A stretch of DNA of 64,000 nt from Saussurea involucrata (Eukaryota; Streptophyta; Magnoliopsida; Asterales; Asteraceae). Position numbers and translations under genes: made by a program. Shown here in pieces: positions 34,828 through 44,439 of the stretch; within the stretch, counting starts at the first letter, position 1, and the number at the start of each line of letters is the position of its first letter. Under the pieces are notes generated by a model. It worked only from the letters and a program-made list of their open reading frames with translations. It was not told the DNA's origin and searched no databases. The stretch spans positions 26,323,696-26,387,695 of the forward strand of contig CM066312.1 of the NCBI GenBank assembly GCA_033807775.1, read 5' to 3'.

Positions 34828-35059
34828 CTGGAGGTTGCCTAATTGGTTGCGGGATGTCTTTTGGAGCTTCTTTTGGCGTATTTATCTTGCTATTTATTTT
34901 TCTAGCTTAGTTTGCTCCGTTTGTTTGTGCTTGTTCTGGTTGCTTGTGGCTTGGTATGGTGTGGTGACCAAGTTTTTTTGTTTCTTTGTTGTTTGGCTTA
35001 GACCTTGGTGGTTGTTCTTTATTTTGCATTTATAAAATTGCCTGGATTATTCCTCTAAA

Positions 35060-37157
35060 AAAAGATGTGAAGAAACAGACTTGGTTTTAAACTGGGAAAA
35101 GTGTCATTTTATGGTAAAAGAAGGCATTGTGTTGGGACATCTCATATCAACAAGAGGCATAGAAGTTGATAAGGCCAAATTAGAAGTCATTTCAAATCTG
35201 CCTGAACCAACAACAGTCAAAGGTATCAGAAGTTTTTTAGGACATGCTGGTTTTTACAGGAGGTTTATAAAAGATTTTTAAAAAATTTCAAAACCTCTTT
35301 GTTTATTGCTACAGAATGACCAAGTGTTTAATTTTAATGAAGATTGTAGAAAAGCTTTAACACTTTGAAAGAAGCATTGGTCACTGCTCCGGTAGTAATA
35401 GCACCAGATTGATCCCAACCATTTGAAATCATGTGTGATGCCAGTGACTGGGCAGTTGGTTCAGTTTTGGGTCAAAAGAAAAATAAAATATTCCATCTTG
35501 TTTACTATTCCAGTAAAACTCTCAATGATGCTCAAATCAATTACACCACTACTGAAAAGGAATTATTAGATGTGGTTTTTGCTTTTGAAAAATTCAGATC
35601 ATACTTGATTGGTACTAAAGTAATTGTTCACACAGATCATGCTGCAATCAAGTATTTGATTTCAAAAAAGGATGCAAAACCTAGGCTAATAAGGTGGGTC
35701 TTGTTGTTACAAGAGTTTGATTTGGAGATCATTGACAGGAAGGGTGTGGATAATCAAGTGGCTGACCATTTGTCTAGGTTGGAAAAACAAGACAAACCTG
35801 TTTTTAGTGGTGAGATTTGTGAGACATTCCCTGATGAAAGAATTTTGGCTGTACAGCATACCAATGCTCCTTGGGTTGCCGACATTATAAATTATTTAGC
35901 ATGTGGAGTCATTCCTAAAGAGTTTGCTAAACACCACAAGAAAAAGCTCATCTATGATTTAAAGAAGTATCTGTGGGATCACCCATTTTTGTTTAAAATT
36001 TGTGCAGATCAGATGATCAGAAGATGCATACCACAAGAAGAAATGACATCAGTTTTACAGCACTGCCATACAGGACCTTGTGGAGGACATTTTGGAGGAA
36101 GTAGGACAGCAGTAAAGGTTTTGCAATCTGGGTTGTTCTGGCCTACTTTGTACAATGATGCTCATAACTTTATAAAAAGTTGTGACGAATGTCAAAGAAG
36201 TGGGAATATCTCTCAAAGAAATGAAATGCCCCTAAATGGAATTCTAGAAGTAGAATTATTTGATGTTTGGGGCATAGACTTCATGGGACCTTTTCCAATC
36301 TCCAATAATCGTGCCTACATTTTACTTGCTGTAGACTATGTGTCCAAATGGGTGGAAGCTTTGGCTTGCCATTCCAATGATGCCCGGACAGTTGTCAAGT
36401 TTTTGCAAAAACAGATTTTTACAAGATTTGGTACACCCAGAGCTTTAATAAGTGATGAAGGCACCCATTTCATAAACAAGTTGTTAGAGGAAGTTCTTGA
36501 AAAGTACAACATTCAGCATAGGGTTGCAACTGCTTATCACCCTCAAACCAATGGTTTGGCTGAGTTGTCAAATAGGGAGATAAAAGGAATTTTAGCAAAA
36601 GTGGTTAAACCACACCGAAAGGATTGGGCCTCCAAATTGGATGATGCCCTATGGGCCTACCGGACTGCTTTCAAAACCCCTATTGGTATGTCCCCTTACA
36701 AATTGGTTTATGGAAAGGCGTGTCATTTGCCAGTTGAGTTAGAACACAAAGCTTATTGGGCCATCAAAGAACTCAACATGAATCTGGATAAAGCTGGTAA
36801 GAAAAGAACTCTTCAACTCTGTGAAATGGAAGAGCATAGGAATTTTTCCTATGAAAATGCCAAGTTATATAAAGAAAATACAAAAAATGGCACGACAAAA
36901 AGATTCTTCCAAAAGAACTCTATGAGGGTCAAAAAGTCCTTCTGTTCAATTCAAGATTAAAACTTTTTCCTAGAAAACTGAACTCAAGATGGACTGGGCC
37001 TTATCAGATTTTCAAAGTATACCCTTACGGTACAATCGAACTCATCAATCCAGACAAGGGCACTACTTTCAAAGTCAATGGTCATAGAGTAAAACCATTT
37101 TTTGACCCAACTGAAGCACCACCACAACCTTATACGGTTGCCGAGCCTGATGAGTAA
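35060..37157 (+). pseudogene. Element C reverse transcriptase tail, RNase H and integrase
   Basis: It continues the pol interrupted by LINE-2, starting with NWEKCHFMVKEGIVLGH and GHAGFYRRFIKDF. Lesions are a TAA at 35279-35281, a frameshift near 35355, and a TGA at 35410-35412 where tryptophan is expected. From 35431 RNase H (CDASDWAVGSVLGQ, YTTTEKELLDVVFA) and integrase are open to 36960. The zinc region (CDECQRSGNIS), GIDFMGPFP, SDEGTHF and YHPQTNGLAE carry the DDE residues. A missing A in the run at about 36887 shifts the end of integrase, which finishes at TAA 37155-37157 after GHRVKPFF. Confidence 0.92.
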
Positions 37158-37881
37158 TAATTAGTTTTTCTTATTTATATATATATATATATATAAAATA
37201 ATAAAATACAAAAACATTCATATAAAACACACACATATATATATATATGATAAAAATAACAAAAAAATATTTTTCTTAATGTTTTAACAATGTTTTAGAG
37301 TTAAGATAAATTTTAGAATTTCATTTTCTATTTATTTGTTTTTTCCTGCAGTTTTATTTTGGGCTTGGCTCACCTTTTTGGCTATTTTAACTCAATCAAG
37401 TTTGGGCCCATGGGATGTTTATTTTGCATATAAGAAAACGAAGAAATCGTCCCAACTACTTGAGTCCATAACCCGAGTCGTTTAGATGACTCTTGCAGTC
37501 ACTTCAAACGACTAACAAAGAGCCGCGCTGTCAGTTTTCATCATCACCCTTTTTGTCAGACAACTCATCGGAAAACACCATAGCCACCGTTTGCCTTCAC
37601 CTTCATCTCCAACAAGTACATTCGGGTACCGGGTTGCTGTTTCAAAACCTAGGAACGGTACAATAGCACTGCTGTTCATCATCTTCCTCGTACACCCCAT
37701 TGTACTACCTGCTGCAAACCCATCTTACGTACGAGTAATACTACGTACTCCCCTACTCTAGGTTGTAACCCTCTTCTCCACGCTTCATCCCTTCTAAAAA
37801 TACGCCATCGATAAACCCTAAACCCAGCATTTCTCTCTTAAGTTCCCATTCCCTCTGCTACCCCCTGTTTAACCATTTTCT
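37158..37881 (+). other. Spacer between integrase and the 3' frame of element C, with AT microsatellites
   Basis: There is no gene. TA-dinucleotide runs occur near 37175-37193 and 37234-37248. The region from 37440 to 37880 is less AT-rich and leads into the extra frame. A splice acceptor for a subgenomic message could lie here, as proposed for env-like frames, but I cannot identify one with confidence. Confidence 0.5.
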
Positions 37882-40671
37882 ATGGCAAAAACCAAATCCA
37901 AAGCCCGCAGACGAGAGTTCCCCTCTGAACGCCCCGATACACATGGAGAAAACCCCATTGATGCTACTCCTATTAGCCAAGCACCACCAACCAGGATTTT
38001 ACCCCCTGTTCCACTGTTCAAACCCAAGCGCAGAGTAACTCGAAGCAGCGGGAAGATGAAAACGAAGCCAATGACAGAAGAAGAAGGGCCTGCGATTGAC
38101 CTCTCCGATAACTCCGATTCTGAGGAAGAAGCTCCACCAGCTCAGAAAACAAAGTTTGAGGTGGGAAGTTCGAACCCACTGGAAACTTTGGCAAATGCAG
38201 TCCAGGCCATGGTTCGCCCATTTTCTGAGACATCGCGCATCCACACCCATGGTATGAATCCTTTCTCAAAACCCTTATCTGTGAACCAAGTAACTACATT
38301 CCCAAAACACCCACAACCCTCTGTGGGTGTTGCATTAGAACATAATTTGGGACCACACAGGGAAATTCATGCTTCCTCATCTTTTTTCCAGAGACCTCTG
38401 ATGTTAGTGACTCCATTTTCCAAACCAATGTCTCTATCTAACTTAAGCCAAATCCCTGCTGGATTCATATCCATGTTGCACGCTGGGAAGCCTAGGAATT
38501 TTCCTCCCTTGCCCAAACTACCTATTGTGTCATCCATTAAGATCCCTGAACTAATAGTCCTACCAAGCGGAAAAACCTTCACACCACCTCCTGTACAAAC
38601 TGATACCATCACCCATACACAATTTGCTGCCTTTCTTGCCAGGTTGAACCGCTCTTACCAGCCTAGAATGCCAACTAGTTTTGCTTTTGCAGCCAATAGG
38701 GTTGATCATGTCCCTAGAGACACCCCTGTTACTATGAAGGCTATGATACCAAGAAACCCTGTTAGTGAGCATCCTACCTCCGTGATGGTTGAGGACCATG
38801 TGAGCACTGAGAATGAACAGGAGGTCTCCGCAGACACGTCTGTTTTAAAGACCAATCCCACTGAAACCATTGTGCTAGAAGACCCTTTACCAAACAATAC
38901 CTCTGTTAAGCCCCCTATTTCTAAAGACACTTCAGGCAAGGTCCCTTTGATTCGAGTTCCTTTTGGGGAGGCCACCAGTGATGTTCCATTCTCCAGGGAA
39001 ACACTGGATCCTCTTGACAAACTTATGGAACAGCCCCATGTTGATTGGTCTGATGATGAGAATCCTCAAATGGACACCAGTAGTAATTGGGGAGAAGATG
39101 TTTTGGAAGAGGAGATAGTCATCACTCACACTAGTGATGCATCTCCTCCTCCTTCTAACCCTGAAATGCAGGAACAAACTCCCAAAGTGGCCTCACCAAA
39201 GAAGCAGATTAAAAGAAAGGCTGCGAAGACTATGCAGAAAAAACCAACCCCCACTTCGCTAAAAATCAGACTAAGGAGTATCTCTAAACCCGTACCTACA
39301 AAGAAAATACAGAAGGGGAAAGGAAAAGACTCCAAGGGCAAAGGAAAGCAAGTCGAGGTTGCTGCTAAAGTCACAGTTGAACAGAAAAAGGAGGTGGCTG
39401 AAAAGAAGCAAAAGAAAAGAAAAAAAGCAGAGGTGGAAGAACAGAGTGTGGGAGAGACATCTAGCATTCCTCAAAGGATCACCAGACAAAGGGCCAGAAG
39501 TTTTCAACAGGACAGCCCTAACACTGCAGTCCTACAACACTCCTCCAGTAGTGCTGCAGGACCAAAAAGAACTAAGAAGGTATCACCTTCATCCTCTCCT
39601 ACTGAGTTGTTTAGCACATCTACAGCACTAAATAGATACCCAATGTTTGCACATAGAGTTGGCCAAACACCTAAAGGGTTTGCCCCTCACATAGTTTCGG
39701 CAAATCCTCACATTAGAACCATCATTGAGGAACTTGGGTGGGAAAGGTTGTGTGCTGTGCCTCCACATTTCAATGAGGACTGGGTAAGGGAGTTTTATAC
39801 TGAGATGTCAGTGACCCATGGAGAAGAGCTATTGGTTAGGCAGACACCCGTTTCCTTCTCCGCTGAGGTTTTGAATGATCTGCTAGGATTGACACCACCC
39901 TTAGAATCTGAGTTTGAGAGATTAAGGGTGGGGTTACGGACGAGGAGTTAGAAGACATACTAACCACCCTAGCAAACCCTGGAGCCTCATGGACCTTGAA
40001 GGGTAAGTGTAGAACACTCAGGACATGTTTTCTGAAAGCCGAGGCTAACATATGGTTCTACTTCATTCGACACACATTGAACCCAACTAGCCACGACACC
40101 AACTTGTGCATGGATAGGGTGATCCTGCTGTATTGTATAATGGAATGTTACCCTATTAACGTGGATAAGCTAATCAGTGGGTGCATGAGAACTAGCCTGG
40201 AGAGATCCAATACCAGACTGCCTTATCCTTCCATCATGCATTCACTCATGGCTAATGCAAAAGCCCCTGTTTTGGATAATGACACCTTTTCCAAGGAAAG
40301 AACAGTGATGGATAAGTTAAATCTTCAGAGGCTAATGAGAAACGGTGAGGCTGCTGATACAATAGTTGTTGATCCTATGACTGCTGCACTAGAGAAGCTC
40401 AAGGAAGAATTGGTGAAAGAAATGGATAAGCAGGCGAAGGCAATGAAGAAGTTGGTGAAAAAGAAGGTAAAAGAGTTAGCTGTGCAGGTTTAGAAGGTTG
40501 GAAAGGAGGTTGAGGAGATTAAGAAAGATAGACTAAAATGGGCTGAATACAAGCAGCACAAAGCTCAGGTGAAGGAGGCATATGCAAGAGGGAGTTCACA
40601 GCAACCGTTGACAGTACCCCCCCCCCCCCGAAGTCCATGTTGCAGATCCATTCAGCTCCTACTCAGTCTGA
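37882..40671 (+). pseudogene. Element C env-like third frame (putative plant transposon protein domain), broken
   Basis: It begins MAKTKSKARRREFPS. The first 570 residues are low-complexity, rich in P, S, K and E, with a basic stretch (KGKGKDSKGKGKQ) near 39320. The conserved part starts at about 39640 (FAHRVGQTPKGF, WERLCAVPPHFNEDWVREFY) and resembles the putative plant transposon protein domain found 3' of pol in Athila-type elements. A frameshift near 39931 breaks it, continuing in another frame as ELEDILTTLANPGASW and on to 40491, where a TAG interrupts a lysine-rich coiled coil. A 13-C run (40617-40629) may shift the last codons, so the end is approximate. I see no clear signal peptide or membrane anchor, so an envelope role is unproven. 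Confidence 0.75.
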
Positions 40672-41711
40672 GTAGGACAGGTTCTGCCATTATTCCTTGT
40701 TACTTGTAAAATAATTTATGTTTTATATTTTGAGGTTTCAGTTTAGGAGTCCAGATTGAGTATTTGTCTCTATGAAGTCTTAACCTGTGGTCAGTGCTTA
40801 ATACACTGACTTGTTTTGATAATTTGCTGATTTATGTGAAAATTGTAGTTAACATGTTGTGTCAAACCATCAAGTCATGTGCATAAAACAAGTTTGAGGT
40901 GGGAATTTCCCATTCTCATCTTTGCTTTTCTGCTTCAATGTTTTTCTTGGGAACTGACTTTCATGACTCTGCTTGTTTTATGATCTGTATGCATGCACCT
41001 GTGTTTTCACCACTGCCTTAACATGATTGGTATGTACTTATAGCCACAGTAATCTGATGTCTTGTTTGTTTGGTTGTAAACTGCCATCATAGCCCACCTA
41101 ACAGCTTTCCAACCTTTTAAGACTAAATCATCAAGGGTATTTTTCCTCATAAAGCCAAAAATAAAAATCCCAAACAGACCCCCTCTGTTACTAATTTCCG
41201 TGACAATAGGGACATTGTCCATTTCAAGTTTCAGGTTAGGGTAAGTTTTGCCTCATACATCTTGAGGAAAACCTCACAGATCTTTCAGTAGCAAAGTGCT
41301 CTTTTGTGCTTAAAGAGTGTCAAAGACACCAAAATATTAAAAGAGACCAATGAGTCCACTCTATTCCTCAATATGAGATGAATGGCAGTAAAATTGTGCC
41401 ATTGAGTGAACAAAGTGAGGGAGCGGAAAAAGGCAAAGCATCAAAATCAAAGGAAAAGCCGAATGCATACCCAAATTTCAAAGATTGTATGTCTTGATGA
41501 TTTTTGTTAACACTAGGAAGGTTCTGGTTGGTTATGAGGGTATGTTTTTGGGCTAAGATGAATAAATTCAGTTTATGAAGGGCTATTGGCTTCATGCTAT
41601 GAATGTTGTGAGCAGGTTTTTTTTTAGGTTCTTAGTCTTTTTAGATACCTGAGTCTTTATTTTGTCTATTTTTGTTGTTTGGGGACAAACAACGTTTTAA
41701 GTTTGAGGTTG
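40672..41711 (+). other. 3' untranslated region of element C
   Basis: This is about 1 kb without a gene. It includes AAGTTTGAGGTGGGAATTTC near 40888 and, just before the 3' LTR, GTTTTAAGTTTGAGGT (41693-41709), the weak polypurine-type sequence expected there in Athila elements. Short open frames on the minus strand look like chance. Confidence 0.65.
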
Positions 41712-42598
41712 TGATAGGGTTAATTTATTAACCCTATTTTAGCCAATATTAGTAGGTTTTTATCTTGTTTTATTTGCCCAAAGTCCAAAATTGAGTCATT
41801 TTTAGTAGTTTTTTTTAGCATTTTCTATGTTCTAGGTGTCAAGCATGATTTAATGGTCTAATCTCTGTTTTTGGATCTCATTGGGACTGTTTTGAATAAA
41901 TTGTAGAATTTGGCTGGGCACTACTGCGAGAATGCTATAGGAATGAGTGACACAGGAATAGGCAGCTGGGCCCTTTTTTGCGAATCTTTGGGCCGAAGCT
42001 ATCTTTTGAAGCCCAAGTCTGGAGCTGACTTTTGGAGGAGACAAGAAGTACACTAGGACAACAGTCTTAGTCACATTTTGATTTCTTTGTCTCCACACAA
42101 CTCCCCTATATATAGAAGGCTTCCATGCTTTTGTAAAATATAGGCTTTTGAGCTAAAAACACAAAAACTCTCCACAAGTGTTTAAGCTTTTCTCTCTAGT
42201 TTATTTACCTCTTAATTTCCTGTCTAGTTACCACTGAATATTCAGATCTGTGGTTACGATTCTCAGTTTATGATAAGCTTTCGGTTTCAAGTATTAATCT
42301 AAGTGGTTCGATCACTTGTTTTCATCTTTATAGAGCTTTGCACCCTATGCTTCTTCTCTAGAGTTGAGTTTTAGCTGATAACTCAAACCAACCAATCAAA
42401 CAATCTGTTTTCGAAATCGCCATCTGAAATTAGTTTTTAAAGACTGGACTTTTGAAAGGCTTTCACAAGATTTTCCTGTGGATCGATATCTGGTATTTTA
42501 CCATTATTACTTGTTACGAGACGATAGTAGTTCAAGGTGTATACTTGCACTGAGTCCTATTCTAAGTGAATCTCTAAGGTTGCATAAATCGTACAACA
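41712..42598 (+). repeat. 3' LTR of element C, internally shorter
   Basis: 887 bases, from TGATAGGGTTAATT to ATCGTACAACA. The two ends align with the 5' LTR, but about 0.9 kb of the middle is missing at about 42310. It is followed by GATAC, the target duplication, and then the primer site and 5' LTR of element B. Confidence 0.92.
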
Positions 42599-42607
42599 GA
42601 TACCAAT

Positions 42608-42978
42608 TGTGAATCCCAGTTTGATCAGGTAACAACGATTCAATGAGAAATAACAAGAACAATTAATTATTTCAACTTGTCATCCCTCTCATATTCATAA
42701 ATCAAGATAGTTACAAAGGTTTGAATGGAAAAACTATCTCTCTCTAACAATTAAGCTCTCAATTTGTCTAATGAATAGCTTAACCGAAAACTAAGGTTAA
42801 GACAAAGCTTGTATACTTAGGCCTTTAAACAAACAAGGCCTAAGCCCATTAGACAAAACTAAGCCCATTTAACATAATTAAGGCTTTTACAATAATTAAA
42901 TAATCTAATTAATCTAATTACGCACTATATAATTATTTATATATATTTCTAATATGTAGGACATTTATGGTCCTAACA
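42608..42978 (-). repeat. 5' LTR of element B
   Basis: 371 bases, matching 9676-10046. On its lower side 42599-42606 (GATACCAA) completes the tRNA-iMet primer binding site whose other part is at 14812-14823. On its upper side GCCAC is the target duplication, followed by the A1 leader. Confidence 0.92.
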
Positions 42979-42983
42979 GCCAC

Positions 42984-43144
42984 CAAAAGACGATCCAAGT
43001 AGTTAGGTGACCTTTATCCCACAAGGATCATGCAAGTGACGTGCGAGTGTTTTTCAAAAGGACGGCATAGACTTGCGTTTATAAAAGGGATTTTAGATGT
43101 ATTATAATTCTAGCTTTATAAAGCAACATATTGTATCATGTATA
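42984..43144 (-). other. Leader fragment of copia A copy 1, continued
   Basis: This matches 51766-51926 of copy 2 and includes the fifth leader motif at 43004-43020. It ends abruptly at CATGTATA. The next part of the leader (about 610 bases in copy 2, 51927-52535) is missing, and the element resumes at 49471. Confidence 0.85.
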
Positions 43145-43162
43145 GGGATTTTAGATGTATTA

Positions 43163-44439
43163 GGCTAAGGCTTCAATTGATGTGCTTGGAAGTGATTTAA
43201 GGTATGTTTCCTTTATGTTTTATGTTTGTAATTGCTAGTAGATAGTTCCTATCGGATTAGAATCATCGATTTCATATCCGGGGTTAAATTCTGTCGGGTA
43301 AACCGACAGAGGTTTCCGGACACACGTTGAATGTGTCCGGTAGTTTCTTTTGGTGGTGTCCGGTGATTCCTATGGCTAGTGTTCGGACAGTCAAGTATCC
43401 GGTAAGTATCTCTTTTTCTATAGTTTCCGGATGAATTAAGTTACCGGGTGGTATCCGGGTTACTTTGGTTTCCGGATGTCGTCCGGATTATTGATATTGT
43501 CCGGAAAGTCATGCTGTCCGGATTGGTCTTGTTGTCTGGATAGTTTTGTGGTATCCGGAAACATTGGTTGTTTGGTCACTTTTGAGGATAAGAGTCAGAT
43601 AGATTTATCTAGAGTTCGTAACCTACTAGTATGTCTTATGTGTTCAATTAGTAAGTAGATATTTGTATTTAACTTATTTCAGATTCTGTGAATTTTAGGT
43701 GAAAGACTGAATCTTTTGGGAAAAGCTTGGAAGCATTTTGATAAGCAAACAGTTGAGTTTTACTTCAAAACGTTTTCAAATTGGAATACTTATATGTGGA
43801 TTGAGAATGTGATATAGAGTGTGATTATGTGCTTATGTTTGAAATATAATATATTGAGATGTATATTGTATTTATATGAGCATTACACTACACGAGAGCA
43901 CGTTGGCTGGGCTTAGGACCGGCGGAGTATTGGCTGTACGGAGGGACAACGGTATTGGCTGTATGTAAGTGCAGCGGAGTAAGTTTATTAGTTGGCTCGC
44001 AACCAATTAATATGGCCATGGGAATGAGGAGATGTACACAATGCACGAGTCTTGCTTGGTATTTAAATACTTGTTGTTTATTTGTGTTTTACAAAAGGAT
44101 TACTAAACTGACAGGGATTATCTCACTAGACCGTTTGGTCTAACCCTCATTTTGTTTTCAAAAATATGTATTCCAGGTCAAGGAAGGTATAAAGGCAAGG
44201 ATAAAGTGTAGGATGCTTTTGCATGACTAATGATGAATAGGAAGTTCTTATGTATCGTTTTGTTTGAATAGTATTACAAAATGTATTGTAAGTTATTAGC
44301 GGATAATGGATACTCAAATATGTATTTTATAGTTTTGAGACTAAAGGGACCTTATGTGATCTATGATGTATCTTTTGTTATGTAACGATGTTATGCAATA
44401 TATGTTATTTGACGCATGTTTGAGATACCGGTCGTTACA
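43163..44439 (+). mobile_element. Element E: 5'-truncated gypsy LTR related to D and F
   Basis: The 3' portion aligns with the D LTR: GGGCTTAGGACCGG, GGCTCGCAACCAATT, the phrase TCTCACTAGACC followed by GGTCTAACCCTCATTTTG, TATTCCAGGT, and the end GTTACA at 44439. The first part of the LTR is missing. Instead of the TCGCA array it carries a TCCGG/CCGGA array at about 43262-43560. No internal element sequence is attached, so it is a solo or broken LTR. The preceding 43145-43162 is a duplicate of 43087-43104 and looks like junction filler. Confidence 0.82.

Larger units (their letters stand above)
28787..35059 (+). mobile_element. L1-clade LINE, copy 2, near full length
   Basis: It is inserted in the reverse transcriptase of element C with a target duplication AAAAGATGTGAAGAA at 28772-28786 and 35060-35074. 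It is about 6.3 kb: 5' UTR, ORF1, ORF2, then a roughly 230-base 3' UTR ending in a short A run. It is the longest LINE copy here and shares family features with the copies at 287-4420 and 58276-60913. ORF1 has two premature stops. ORF2 has a frameshift, an internal deletion and a stop. It is now inactive but was complete at its 5' end when it inserted. Confidence 0.94.
14824..42598 (+). mobile_element. Element C: Athila-type Ty3/gypsy element, with D and a LINE nested inside
   Basis: LTRs are at 14824-16574 and 41712-42598, with target duplication GATAC at 14819-14823 and 42599-42603. A tRNA-Asp-type primer site lies after the 5' LTR. Internal order is gag, protease, reverse transcriptase, RNase H, integrase, then an extra 3' frame, which is the Athila plan. 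D (18107-26438) splits gag and LINE-2 (28787-35059) splits reverse transcriptase. Without these the element is about 13 kb. All frames contain stops or shifts. By eye the LTRs differ at about 24 of roughly 875 alignable bases, and the 3' LTR lacks some 0.9 kb. Confidence 0.94.
9676..42978 (-). mobile_element. Element B: copia-like LTR element with gag but no pol, in the leader of A
   Basis: Both LTRs are 371 bases (9676-10046 and 42608-42978) and begin TGTGAATCCC and end CCTAACA on the plus strand. Target duplications are GCCAT (9671-9675) and GCCAC (42979-42983), and copia A copy 2 has the empty site at about 51763. Polypurine tract and a tRNA-iMet primer site in minus orientation fix the direction. 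After removing nested element C, about 5.5 kb remains, containing a coiled-coil gag but no protease, integrase or reverse transcriptase. It would have needed enzymes from a related element. The copia assignment comes from the gag resemblance to element G and is tentative. Confidence 0.88.

Noticed and set aside
34766..35035. Hydrophobic 89-codon plus frame at the LINE-2 3' end
   Set aside because: It runs over the end of ORF2 and the 3' UTR in another frame. The tryptophan-rich translation reflects G/T-rich sequence, and it is cut off by the LINE end.
39126..39467. Hydrophobic minus-strand frames over the env-like region (39126-39467, 39271-39507)
   Set aside because: The phenylalanine- and leucine-rich translations are the complement of a lysine-rich stretch in the real frame, not membrane proteins.
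37882..39951. Host nuclear protein gene with a basic, acidic-patch sequence
   Set aside because: It lies between integrase and the 3' LTR of element C in the sense direction and continues into a domain typical of Athila third frames.
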